Positions 25,643 through 32,824 of a DNA stretch of 64,000 nt are shown here, piece after piece. The translations under genes and the position numbers were made by a program. The notes beneath the pieces were generated by a model. That model saw only the letters and a program-made list of their open reading frames with translations. It did not search any database and had not been told where the DNA came from. Position 1 is the stretch's first letter. Each line of letters opens with the position of its first letter. Source of the DNA: Arthrobacter sp. cf158 (GTDB lineage Bacteria > Actinomycetota > Actinomycetes > Actinomycetales > Micrococcaceae); the NCBI RefSeq assembly GCF_900106835.1, contig NZ_FNNR01000004.1, positions 337,043-401,042 of the forward strand, read 5' to 3'.

Positions 25643-25668
25643 GTCCGGATTAGGATCCCTTCACCTGT
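25643..25668. repeat. Array palindrome R11
   Basis: Left arm GTCCGGATTA, centre GGATCC, right arm CTTCACCTGT. The 110 bases between this and R12 hold no convincing gene. Confidence 0.65.
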
Positions 25669-25778
25669 TCGGCGGCCAACGCCGCTTCGCTTTCGCATTG
25701 CTACAACATACCTGCATGCAGGGTCGCCCCAAGCCGGGGCCAGCCTCCAAAAGTCAGATTTTGGACACTATCCCGAAC

Positions 25779-25804
25779 GTCCGTTAGTCGATCCTTTACC
25801 GTGC
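25779..25804. repeat. Array palindrome R12
   Basis: Left arm GTCCGTTAGT, centre CGATCC, right arm TTTACCGTGC. The stop codon of the deaminase gene lies within its right arm. Confidence 0.65.
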
Positions 25805-26476
25805 AGCCTGGACGCGGAATGAGACACGCGACAGCACGGCGTCTTCGGGCATCAATGGGTAGTGAGATTTCAATCCTCGTACGTGCTCAGCGTCGAGATC
25901 CTGCAACCTCGTCTGCTCGACAGAGATGATCTCTCCCTCCACATGCGCGGATTCGGGATGGTCCTCGAAAACGAACGTCGCTGGCCCGGCAGTTACTGGT
26001 TCATCCCAGCGAATAGTTGTGGTCTTCTCACCGGACAGTACGGCGTCGTGATACCGCTTATTAAACCGGAAGATACGGCGCCCCCGGGCGTCCGGGTAGA
26101 AGTAAGTGTCGGGCAGGAGCTTCAGGACCGGCCGAACAACTGGGCCCGATTCGGAGGGCACAGCGATGAGGATGTCTGGATGATGGTCAAGTAGAACTTG
26201 CCGGCATCGACCGCATGGAGGGATCAGGCCCCGCCCTCGGTCACCAGCTGCGGCGATGGTCAGAAGCTGCTTTGCTCCCGCTGCGGCCGCGACTCCCAGG
26301 GCGACGAGTTCGGCGCACGGGCCGCCGTTGAAGTGGTAGACATTCACTGCTTGGTGAATACGTCCATCTACATCCATCACCGCTGCCGCAACGGTGTGAT
26401 TGTCGTTGTCTCCGAGGCTGCGCGCCAAGGCTTCGGCAGCATCAATGACCCGGCGCTCAGTTTCAAGGGGTTCCAC
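25796..26476 (-). CDS. Cytidine deaminase-ASCH domain fusion (cassette)
   Basis: A 226-residue fusion. Residues 1-130 are a cytidine-deaminase-like zinc domain: GGPCAELVALGVAAAAGA (catalytic Glu after the zinc Cys) and PPCGRCRQVLLDH (two zinc Cys). Residues 135-225 are ASCH-like: FNKRYHDAVLSGEKTTTIRWDEP, EGEIISVEQTRLQDL and AVLSRVSFRV. ASCH domains bind RNA or modified cytidines; some hydrolyse N4-acetylcytidine. Together the two could convert modified cytidines to uridine. It is flanked by R12 and R13. Confidence 0.82.
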   Translation of the reverse strand: MEPLETERRVIDAAEALARSLGDNDNHTVAAAVMDVDGRIHQAVNVYHFNGGPCAELVALGVAAAAGAKQLLTIAAAGDRGRGLIPPCGRCRQVLLDHHPDILIAVPSESGPVVRPVLKLLPDTYFYPDARGRRIFRFNKRYHDAVLSGEKTTTIRWDEPVTAGPATFVFEDHPESAHVEGEIISVEQTRLQDLDAEHVRGLKSHYPLMPEDAVLSRVSFRVQAAR

Positions 26477-26505
26477 AACGGACCACGCTAACAGGCGCTG
26501 TCTTT

Positions 26506-26532
26506 GTCCTGTTTATGGATCCCTTACCGGGC
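26506..26532. repeat. Array palindrome R13
   Basis: Left arm GTCCTGTTTAT (partly decayed), centre GGATCC, right arm CTTACCGGGC. Confidence 0.7.
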
Positions 26533-26559
26533 ATCTTGATGGAGCACCTTGTACTGAAT

Positions 26560-27501
26560 TCAGGGGCTATCCGTTGCGGACATCGCCGCTTCGATGACGG
26601 CATGGAATTCAGGGCTGACGTGGATGGATAGGTTGCCGTCCTCAGCGAGCTGTGTCAATTGCTCGTAGCCTGTCCCGTTCCACCAGTAGACATGAGGACT
26701 CACCGGACCAGGAGCATCGCCGTATCCCAAGGCCGTGAACCGGACCATGCCATCGAGCGCTGCAATTACGCTATCGCCTTCGATGAAGTGCCACACCAAC
26801 TGATGGCGGTTTGGAACGCTCATCAGCCAACCGAAGTCCTTGCTTGGGTATTGTCCCGTGAGTTCGGCAGCAAGCCCGGGCAGCAGAATGGACTTCCCCG
26901 CTGTGTACACGGAATCTCCTAGCAACGCTGTGAACGAGCCGTCACCCTGCGTTGGAACAGTATGGATCTGCTCGTCGTTGAGGGCACGAAGGTTAGCAAT
27001 GCCCTGTGCGCGGAGGGCCTCCCAGCCGCCGAACGTGGTCGCATGATCCCGATTGAATACAGCCACTGTTTCCGGAAGGTCGAGTGCCAGCATTTCGACG
27101 ACACCTGGAGCGAATTGGCTGTGAGGATAGTGGTCGAGGTTTGGAATGCTTGCTTCGTCATAAAGACGCGCATACGTCCGGCGGGACACCTCATCCGGTG
27201 TGAACTCGTCAAAAGGGTCCGCCGCCTCGAAGCTCGCCAAAACCCGCTGAAGATGTAGGCGGATGATGTCGCGCCACTGAGACTCCGGTCCGTTGTGACA
27301 CGACGCGGCAACATTCCAGAATCCATAGCCGCGTCCAGCAGCATCAGTGGCGTGGTCCGAGTGAATCTGCACCTCGTAACCCAGCTCGGCGAAGACTTCG
27401 CGCGCCATCGTCCGAAACTCTTGAGCTTCAGAGACTGTGAAGAAGGTCAGATCCTCATCGGCCACTTCTTGCCGGGAGGGTTTCTTTTTGAAGAGGCCCA
27501 C
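26560..27501 (-). CDS. Hypothetical protein, 313 residues (cassette)
   Basis: A soluble protein starting MGLFKKKPSRQEV, with RBS-like GAAAGCGAGA upstream. Residues 25-85 (EAQEFRTMAREVFAELGYEVQIHSD ... WRDIIRLHLQRVL) form one region. The C-terminal half has short Trp-rich strands (DFGWLMSVPNRHQLVWHFIEG, VYWWNGTGYEQLTQL). Sequences of this kind occur in actinobacteria without known function as far as I recall. No signal peptide. Confidence 0.7.
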   Translation of the reverse strand: MGLFKKKPSRQEVADEDLTFFTVSEAQEFRTMAREVFAELGYEVQIHSDHATDAAGRGYGFWNVAASCHNGPESQWRDIIRLHLQRVLASFEAADPFDEFTPDEVSRRTYARLYDEASIPNLDHYPHSQFAPGVVEMLALDLPETVAVFNRDHATTFGGWEALRAQGIANLRALNDEQIHTVPTQGDGSFTALLGDSVYTAGKSILLPGLAAELTGQYPSKDFGWLMSVPNRHQLVWHFIEGDSVIAALDGMVRFTALGYGDAPGPVSPHVYWWNGTGYEQLTQLAEDGNLSIHVSPEFHAVIEAAMSATDSP

Positions 27502-27536
27502 AAAGTCTCGCTTTCGTCGTGGCAGATGGTGAGGTC

Positions 27537-27590
27537 ATTCGTTGAGCTGGAACTCGTCCCCGGATTCTGGGAAGACTACTACAACAGAGA
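27537..27590 (+). pseudogene. Remnant of an LVPGFWEDYY-family gene
   Basis: The plus strand encodes ELVPGFWEDYYNREPVL, matching LVPGFWEDYYDGDPDAA in the complete gene at 28179-28943. The surrounding frame has no other similarity and the DNA is also alike over this stretch. It looks like a scrap of a second, lost family member. Confidence 0.5.
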
Positions 27591-27596
27591 ACCCGT

Positions 27597-27753
27597 TCTT
27601 CATCGGAATTCCAGCATTTCGCCGGTTGCCGAATAACCGCCTAAAGACAAACGCCAATGCCACCCTTGATTGAAGGACGGGACTTCCCAGAGAATCGACC
27701 TCTCCTGAGGTGAACGTGAACATCTGCCCAGGAGCCGGTAGCTCTCCCTGCAC
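27597..27753 (-). pseudogene. Possible frameshifted small gene
   Basis: One minus frame reads GELPAPGQMFTFTSGE and another continues with SILWEVPSFNQGWHWRLSLGG to a stop at 27597. Joined by one shift near 27700 they would give a plausible Trp-rich protein end. Each alone is short. This is inference only. Confidence 0.3.
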
Positions 27754-27760
27754 TCCAAGC

Positions 27761-27798
27761 GCCCGTTACGGGATGGGTCAGCGTGCTCTAACCGTACG
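27761..27798. repeat. Array palindrome R14, degenerate
   Basis: A left arm-like GCCCGTTACGGGAT and right arm-like CTCTAACCGTACG are separated by about 11 extra bases. The stop of the next gene lies within it. Confidence 0.4.
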
Positions 27799-28078
27799 TT
27801 TGTTGAGCCCAGAAAGGCCAAGATCCGGCGTCCGCGTCCAGATCGATGCCTTGCAGGCGGATAAGACAAACGTCGCCCGGGGATCGCGTAGTTGCCCAGA
27901 GGCTGTACGATCGGCCTTTGGCTTGGGTGGGTATCCATTTGAGTACCTCGTGAAGGTCTGCTCCTGAAAGCTCCCACTCTTCTTTAGCTCCGCCATCGTC
28001 AGCCCAGAAGTACACCCTGTAGGTCGGATCATCGACCTGCGTGGTCTGATCCCGCGGATCAATGAGTTCTGTTCGCAT
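27788..28078 (-). CDS. Small hypothetical protein (cassette)
   Basis: A 96-residue acidic, Trp-rich protein: TYRVYFWADDGGAKEEWELSGADLHEVLKWI at residues 19-49, then LWATTRSPGDVCLIRLQGIDLD. It is compact, soluble and lacks a signal. Similar small proteins occur in Streptomyces-type genomes without known function; I do not recognise a named domain. The stop codon is within the degenerate palindrome. Confidence 0.7.
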   Translation of the reverse strand: MRTELIDPRDQTTQVDDPTYRVYFWADDGGAKEEWELSGADLHEVLKWIPTQAKGRSYSLWATTRSPGDVCLIRLQGIDLDADAGSWPFWAQQTYG

Positions 28079-28111
28079 CTACCGACCGTACTCCGAGACG
28101 CAGCACCTGGT

Positions 28112-28138
28112 GTCCCGCATGCCGATCCCTTACCGGCC
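28112..28138. repeat. Array palindrome R15
   Basis: Left arm GTCCCGCATGC (decayed), centre CGATCC, right arm CTTACCGGCC. Confidence 0.65.
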
Positions 28139-28178
28139 GGCCGTTGCCGGCGGTCTGGGATAGCAGGGTCAAGGGTCT

Positions 28179-28943
28179 TCACCAGATGTCCCAGACCACG
28201 CCCGCGAACCATTCCGCTGTACCAGACTGGGAGTCCTCGTCGCCCAGGGGTTCCAGGACGCACAGCAGTGCTCGGGCGAACCTTGTGCCTGGATTGGTGG
28301 GATGCCTGTGCGTCTCGCATCCGTCCAGGTAGTTCCAACATTTGCCTTTGGCCGTCTCCAGAGTCTCGGGGATTCCCCTTCCCAGCAACCAGTACGCTTC
28401 TGCTGTGGCCAAGACAGGCTGCAGCTCAAGAGGCGACGGTAGTTCTCTGATGTGATGGAGCAGCACCAGCATCAAGCCCTTCCATCTGTCTATTCCTTGG
28501 GCGGACGCGACCTGCTCGCCCGCGGATTGCAGTTCCTGTGAAGTCATCGGCCCGTTCAGGGCAGGCATGCCGGGGTGCATTTGGCAGCCGGCGATCTTGT
28601 CTAGTTCTTCCTTGACCGTCTCGGCGGCATCGGGGTCACCGTCGTAATAGTCCTCCCAGAATCCGGGCACAAGCCATGTATGCGGTGCGAGTTTGAGCAC
28701 ACCGCCGTCCCCAAGTCTGGCCTCCCAGCTTTCCGGAATTGCTCCGTCAATGGTCATAACGGCTCTGGAATCAACCCAAGCCAGGCTCCTTTGATCGTCT
28801 ACAAGAAGCTGTATCTCTACCCGCCCGCTGGGATATGCCAGTAGGGAGGTCACCGTATATTCGGTGTCGAGTTCGAGCCAACCGCTACCTTCGAGAGACA
28901 GGTCTTCGACCAAGGAGGCGGCCTGTGTATAGATGACCTTCAC
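28179..28943 (-). CDS. Hypothetical two-region protein (cassette)
   Basis: A 254-residue protein; I favour the GTG at 28943 (VKVIYTQAASLVEDL), though the frame is open to 29012. The first region is strand-rich (SGWLELDTEYTVTSLLAYPSGRVEIQLLVDD) and ends with the motif LVPGFWEDYYDGD. The second region, from about residue 115, is helical (WKGLMLVLLHHIREL ... ATAEAYWLLGRGIPETLETAKGKCWNYL). The motif is repeated in a plus-strand remnant at 27537. Family not named. Confidence 0.65.
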   Translation of the reverse strand: MKVIYTQAASLVEDLSLEGSGWLELDTEYTVTSLLAYPSGRVEIQLLVDDQRSLAWVDSRAVMTIDGAIPESWEARLGDGGVLKLAPHTWLVPGFWEDYYDGDPDAAETVKEELDKIAGCQMHPGMPALNGPMTSQELQSAGEQVASAQGIDRWKGLMLVLLHHIRELPSPLELQPVLATAEAYWLLGRGIPETLETAKGKCWNYLDGCETHRHPTNPGTRFARALLCVLEPLGDEDSQSGTAEWFAGVVWDIW

Positions 28944-29118
28944 GGGTTTGACCGAACTGCGGCTGGTTCTTGACGGGCGAGCCGTGGGATGGAATGGGGT
29001 ATTTTCCACCAATGTTGGCCCGGGACTACTTCTTCCGGACCGGACGGGTCCTCTCTATACGTCCTTCGAGGTGACCATTTCTTCGACATTCTGACAGTGT
29101 ATGGCTGACCCACCCCGC

Positions 29119-29144
29119 GTCCGGTGAAGGATCGGCTTACGGAC
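29119..29144. repeat. Array palindrome R16
   Basis: Left arm GTCCGGTGAA, centre GGATCG, right arm GCTTACGGAC. Confidence 0.75.
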
Positions 29145-29197
29145 GGGTCGTTCACTGGACGCACGCCCTGGTGAGACCTGAGTATTAGGATCATCAA

Positions 29198-29557
29198 ATG
29201 AAGGAGCGGCGGCTAGAAGAGGACGAGGTCTTGATCCTCACCGTTCTGCTGGGTCGAGAACTAGATTGGGACCGGCAGCCTGTCGATCTTCGGGCAGTTC
29301 GGGTCTCTGACATGGATGACGGGGGCATGGGAAGCCTCCGATTCGCTTCGGGCACCCTGGATCCGGTGTTCGGGAGAACGGTCGCCGAAGGTTGGTTCAT
29401 GGATGACGACGGCCTGCCCGTCATGCTCTGGTTAAACCTGGACCAGAACGACGACCTTTTTGAGCTCGACAGCTGGAAAGTAGATTCGTCTCCTCGCAGG
29501 AGACTGCCCCGTGACAGATCTGAAGTACTCGATGGAGACCCTCACGCCGCGTACTAG
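29198..29557 (+). CDS. DUF6984-like protein, diverged paralogue (cassette)
   Basis: A 119-residue protein, related along its whole length to the pair at 22710 and 30752: EEDEVLILTVLLGRELDW, VSDMDDGGMGSLRF, FGRTVAEGWFMDDDGLPV and DLFELDSWKVD are shared or nearly so. It lies on the opposite strand from the pair. The three copies show both an old and a very recent duplication in one array. Confidence 0.8.
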   Translation: MKERRLEEDEVLILTVLLGRELDWDRQPVDLRAVRVSDMDDGGMGSLRFASGTLDPVFGRTVAEGWFMDDDGLPVMLWLNLDQNDDLFELDSWKVDSSPRRRLPRDRSEVLDGDPHAAY

Positions 29558-29608
29558 GGGCAAGCAGCTAAGTGGGCTTCACTCAAGGGTCGGACTTAAT
29601 AGACGATC

Positions 29609-29634
29609 GCCCGGTGAAGGATCCCTTACCGGGC
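29609..29634. repeat. Array palindrome R17
   Basis: Left arm GCCCGGTGAA, centre GGATCC, right arm CTTACCGGGC. Close to a perfect palindrome. Confidence 0.85.
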
Positions 29635-29754
29635 AGCTGGAGAGGTGCCCGCTTTGGGGACACAGGAAGGCCGTCAACGCCGATTCCGCAATGCCCGTAC
29701 ACTTTCCCGAGGGGTGGGGACAACTGCCCGAGATAAGAGAATGGGTGAGCTGCG

Positions 29755-30090
29755 GTGGCACTATTGAAGGCAATGAACGGGTCCCGCGAGACATGGGAGG
29801 ATCCCTCCGAGGACGCCCTGTTTTTCCTGCTCGAGGACATCGAGCAGGGACACAAAAAATTCCTGGTCATCGAGCGCATAGCTGACACAACCCGCCAGAC
29901 GTATATCCAGTCCATCCGCAATGACGCTGGAGAGTTTGTAGTGGAATTCCGCGACGGTAGCCCAGACCAGCACTTCGGCACCGTGGTCGCTGACATGCGC
30001 GCCGCTCATGACCTCATCACGGCGTGGTCCTTTGGCAGGGATGGCTGGCGCGAGGCGGCCGACTGGAGCCATATTCCGTTCGATGAATGA
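29755..30090 (+). CDS. Imm1-like hypothetical protein (cassette)
   Basis: A 111-residue protein from GTG 29755 (or ATG 29773, MNGSRETWEDPSED). Its pattern is DALFFLLEDIEQGHKKFLVIER, then TYIQSIRNDAGEFVVEFRDGSPDQHF, then a C-terminal helix and aromatic end (LITAWSFGRDGWREAADWSHIPF). It is reminiscent of Imm1-type deaminase-immunity proteins, a weak resemblance by eye. It shares one cassette with the next gene, with no palindrome between them. Confidence 0.55.
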   Translation: MALLKAMNGSRETWEDPSEDALFFLLEDIEQGHKKFLVIERIADTTRQTYIQSIRNDAGEFVVEFRDGSPDQHFGTVVADMRAAHDLITAWSFGRDGWREAADWSHIPFDE

Positions 30091-30184
30091 GTTGGATGCG
30101 CCGCAGCAAGCTCTGATGAGCCTCCGCAGGCCATGACCCAAAAGGCCTTGATAAGGTGTGTTCTTTCGCTAAAAAGGAACCTAC

Positions 30185-30583
30185 ATGGGCATTTTCGAGA
30201 CATCCGTTTACAAAGCGGGGTCGTGGTCCGGGAACGAAGAGTCGAATGACTGGCTGTTTCGGATTTCGGTACATGACAGCGACATAGCTACGATCGACTA
30301 CCGTTCCGATGAGGGAGCCTCGGGCCGGTTCTATTTGGGCTTTCAGCCGCGGGACTATTTCGATAATCCGGATGCCAGCGAGCCCGTGGACCTAGTGGCC
30401 GTTTCGAACAGCTTTTCCTCCTGGGCTTCCAGAGAGGTTGGTACTACTGTCTCCCCGGAAGAACTGAGGGCATTCATGGCCTCTGAAGCCGTTGAAGAAC
30501 CAGACGACATATTCGTGGAGGACACCGTCGTCCGGCTTCTTGAGCGGCTCGGAATCCCTCTGCCGAATTGGCTGGAGGACTGA
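30185..30583 (+). CDS. Hypothetical protein (cassette)
   Basis: A 132-residue acidic protein with AAAAAGGA upstream of the ATG. Notable stretches are WLFRISVHDSDIATIDYRSDEGASGRFYLGFQP, FSSWASREVGTTVSPEELRAFM and VRLLERLGIPLPNWLED at the end. Soluble; no family is recognised. Second gene of a two-gene cassette. Confidence 0.65.
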   Translation: MGIFETSVYKAGSWSGNEESNDWLFRISVHDSDIATIDYRSDEGASGRFYLGFQPRDYFDNPDASEPVDLVAVSNSFSSWASREVGTTVSPEELRAFMASEAVEEPDDIFVEDTVVRLLERLGIPLPNWLED

Positions 30584-30659
30584 CCTGGGCAGACGATCGA
30601 CAATGTGGGGAGTGAGCGAGGCTCAAAAGGTGGGGTGGCGCTGGCGACCGACTGAAACG

Positions 30660-30686
30660 GCGCCGTAAGCCGATCCCTTACCGGGC
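30660..30686. repeat. Array palindrome R18
   Basis: Left arm GCGCCGTAAGC, centre CGATCC, right arm CTTACCGGGC. It matches R6 from the centre rightward only. Confidence 0.75.
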
Positions 30687-31152
30687 GGATTGAAATTGGT
30701 CGACCGAAAGCGGCCCGGCTGCCTGTTCTTCCGGGCGTGTAAGCCCCGTGACTAGTTACCGCTTGGCGGGCCGTCTCGGACTTCGGTCTCATCCTGCGGC
30801 AGCCGCAATCGCGGCGTGAAGTCGACTTTCCAACTATCGAGCTCAAAGAGGTCCTCGTCCCGGTCTACGAACAACGCCAGCGCGACGGGCACTCCGTCCA
30901 GGTCCTTGAACCATCCTTCCGCGACAGTTCGTCCATAGCGGGGATGGTTCTTGCCGGAAACGAAGCCAAGGCTGCCCATTCCTCCGTCATCCATGTCGCA
31001 TACTCTCAGCGCGCTCAGATCAACAGGTCCGCCGTTCCAATCGTTTGCCCGCTTCAAAAGCACCGACAGTATCAAGGCCTCGCCGTCTTCTAGTTGCCGC
31101 TCCGTCATTTGAAGATCCTATTGCTCCGCTAGGGCATGTCCGATGAACGACC
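30672..31152. repeat. Duplicated cassette, copy B
   Basis: The second copy of 22630-23110, same orientation, 8042 bases away, no gaps. Confidence 0.85.
30752..31108 (-). CDS. DUF6984-like protein, copy B (cassette)
   Basis: 118 residues, almost identical to the protein at 22710. Asp replaces Asn in GGPVDLSALRV, and Gly replaces Arg in DDGGMGSLGFVSG. The near-identity includes the upstream and downstream DNA, so the copy is recent. Function unknown, as for copy A. Confidence 0.8.
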   Translation of the reverse strand: MTERQLEDGEALILSVLLKRANDWNGGPVDLSALRVCDMDDGGMGSLGFVSGKNHPRYGRTVAEGWFKDLDGVPVALALFVDRDEDLFELDSWKVDFTPRLRLPQDETEVRDGPPSGN

Positions 31153-31178
31153 GCCCGGTAAGGGATCCCTCACCGTAC
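31153..31178. repeat. Array palindrome R19
   Basis: Left arm GCCCGGTAAG, centre GGATCC, right arm CTCACCGTAC. Confidence 0.75.
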
Positions 31179-31254
31179 GCGCGTCTGAGTTGCCTCGACG
31201 GTCTAGTTACTGGATTGGTGCCGGGCCTTGGGTCTGAATCGCAGTTGGGCCGAC

Positions 31255-32460
31255 TCATGGCGCCCTCAGTGGGGACGGTATGGTGGCAGCTACCGGCTGC
31301 TGGGGAAGGCAGAAGTCATAGGGTGCGGTGAGGTCTTCGGGCAACCAACTGGAGGTAGGCCCTGGGAGTAGGGCCATGATTTCATCGCGGTTGAGGGGTT
31401 TGTCGCCGTAGCTGTGAAACAACGCCCCGTGCGCCTCCTCGACGTTGCCCGTCATGTGAGGCCTGACAAGTTCAGCGTAGAGTGGACCGAAATAGCTCCA
31501 CCAGACGGGGTGCGCAGGAAGCCCCCGCCACATGCCCCGAGTCCATTGGTTCGAAGCCTCCTCGGCCTGCTTTACCTTTTCGGCGGTCACGTGGCTTCGT
31601 GTAATTTCGGCGCTTGCAAAGAAGACCTCTAGGCGTTCTGCAAGTGCCAGGAAGAACGGTCTCAGCCGGGACACTGTGCCTGCATCCGCACCTCCATAAG
31701 CTGACAGGCTCAGAGATATGGTTCCGACGTTCATTGGCGCCGCATCCACGTCGTCGACGAGCTTCGAGAATCCGAGGTTCTGCACAAAGCCCGAGCCCGT
31801 TGCCCGCAGCCACGGCATCACGTTGGACTGCAGCGCCTCCAGAAACGATGCGTCGTCGTCCGGGTGCTCCCAAGGCGTTCTGCCGAGACCTCGTTGGTAA
31901 TTGCTGGGCAGGGCTTGCGGAAGATGCTCCCGGCACACGTCTAAGTACTTTTGCCCCAGCAAAGCAGGGTCCTCGTGCTGAACGAAGTACCACTGTGCGG
32001 TGACAGAGTTGAGGTAATCCCCGGGTGCCAGATGCTCGTAGAACTCTTCGTAAGCGGTGAGCGGCGGCGCCTTTGGCTCCGGCCACGTCCCGTCGGTCTG
32101 CGCATCTATGGCCACCCCGCTGACAGCCTTGGCCAGCTTTTTCGCGAAAGCCCAGGCATGGGGGATTTCCGTTGCAGGACCGCCGCCCTCGACGCTGATG
32201 TCGTACCGGTACCTAATGCCGCGGATGACGACGCTTGCTTGGCGTTCGTCAATGTCCTCCCCACTGTCAGGGTAAGGACCCTCGACTGTGAAACTATAGT
32301 TCCGTCGAGTGCCACGGTGGACCAAAAAGCCCCAGGTCTGTGCATCCGAAGGCCCGCTTTCAGCAAGGTCGAAGCTCAGCCCGCGAATGTTGCTGATGCG
32401 CGTAGCGACGTCGTCGTGGCTGAGCGCCTCTGAACCGTAAACAAAGAAATCGTAGGACAC
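31255..32460 (-). CDS. Hypothetical protein, 401 residues (cassette)
   Basis: A soluble protein starting MSYDFFVYGSEALSHDDV. The N-terminal third has alternating strands (YSFTVEGPYPDSGEDIDERQ, YRYDISVEGGGPATEIPHAWAFAKKLAKAV). The C-terminal two thirds contain NVGTISLSLSAYGGADAG and an aromatic stretch (RGLPAHPVWWSYFGPLYAELV). It is the largest non-secreted protein in the array. N-termini beginning MSYDxxx are common among uncharacterised immunity-like proteins, but no domain can be named. Confidence 0.7.
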   Translation of the reverse strand: MSYDFFVYGSEALSHDDVATRISNIRGLSFDLAESGPSDAQTWGFLVHRGTRRNYSFTVEGPYPDSGEDIDERQASVVIRGIRYRYDISVEGGGPATEIPHAWAFAKKLAKAVSGVAIDAQTDGTWPEPKAPPLTAYEEFYEHLAPGDYLNSVTAQWYFVQHEDPALLGQKYLDVCREHLPQALPSNYQRGLGRTPWEHPDDDASFLEALQSNVMPWLRATGSGFVQNLGFSKLVDDVDAAPMNVGTISLSLSAYGGADAGTVSRLRPFFLALAERLEVFFASAEITRSHVTAEKVKQAEEASNQWTRGMWRGLPAHPVWWSYFGPLYAELVRPHMTGNVEEAHGALFHSYGDKPLNRDEIMALLPGPTSSWLPEDLTAPYDFCLPQQPVAATIPSPLRAP

Positions 32461-32582
32461 CGGCTCAGCATAGCTTTGCTGCCAGTTGGAAGTCTGGCGT
32501 TACCACATCCTTGGTTTTGAACACTCTTGGTCAGACACTTGCCCGGATCCGTATGTCGCATACGAAGTCGGCTATATTGGGC

Positions 32583-32608
32583 GCCCGTTAGCCGGTCCTT
32601 CACGGTCC
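32583..32608. repeat. Array palindrome R20
   Basis: Left arm GCCCGTTAGC, centre CGGTCC, right arm TTCACGGTCC. Confidence 0.55.
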
Positions 32609-32691
32609 GCGTTTCACTCCGGAGAAGCTCCTAGCCAAATCCCCGTAACTTCGGGGCCATTCGGATTCCCGTAAGACCCGCCCGCAAAACT

Positions 32692-32717
32692 GCCCGGTGA
32701 AGGTGCCCTAAACGCTA
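32692..32717. repeat. Array palindrome R21, last copy
   Basis: Left arm GCCCGGTGAA, centre GGTGCC, right arm CTAAACGCTA (decayed). Confidence 0.55.
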
Positions 32718-32824
32718 CACGTCCCCTTTGAAAGTAGCGGTGCTCTTCGAGTTGGCCCCACCATGTGTATTCATTGCGAAACTACTGCGACGAGAGTTGA
32801 AAGCCACCCGCCGTTATCTGCCAA

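Larger units (their letters stand above)
16478..32717. other. Cassette array with palindromic intergenic repeats
   Basis: About twenty short genes on both strands separated by 22 copies of a 26-27 bp palindrome centred on GGATCC. Consensus arms are GYCCGGTGAA on the left and YTTACCGGRC on the right. The repeat is not seen elsewhere in the window. Gene families change from unit to unit, and one unit is duplicated with its homology bounded by the repeats. No integrase, transposase or toxin is encoded here. I infer a recombination-driven accessory array, possibly of immunity genes. Confidence 0.75.
32461..32824. other. Right junction of the cassette array
   Basis: It holds two palindrome copies (32583 and 32692) separated by about 84 bases with no gene. 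Nothing else is recognisable. Confidence 0.5.

Noticed and set aside
25358-25822. A 154-residue plus-strand frame
   Set aside because: It runs through palindrome R11 and overlaps the zinc-ribbon gene on the other strand, which has clear Cys pairs.
27535-27753. A 72-residue minus-strand frame taken as an intact gene
   Set aside because: Only parts in two different frames look protein-like, so it is listed as a possible frameshifted remnant.
16478-32717. A CRISPR array
   Set aside because: The repeats are palindromic, variable and spaced by hundreds to thousands of bases with genes between; no cas genes are present.
16478-32717. Ordinary Rho-independent terminators
   Set aside because: The palindromes lack U-tracts and also occur between divergent gene starts, where terminators are not expected; clear terminators elsewhere in the window look different.
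16478-32717. A classical integron
   Set aside because: No integrase gene, no attI and no RYYYAAC/GTTRRRY core sites were seen; genes lie on both strands rather than mostly in one direction.
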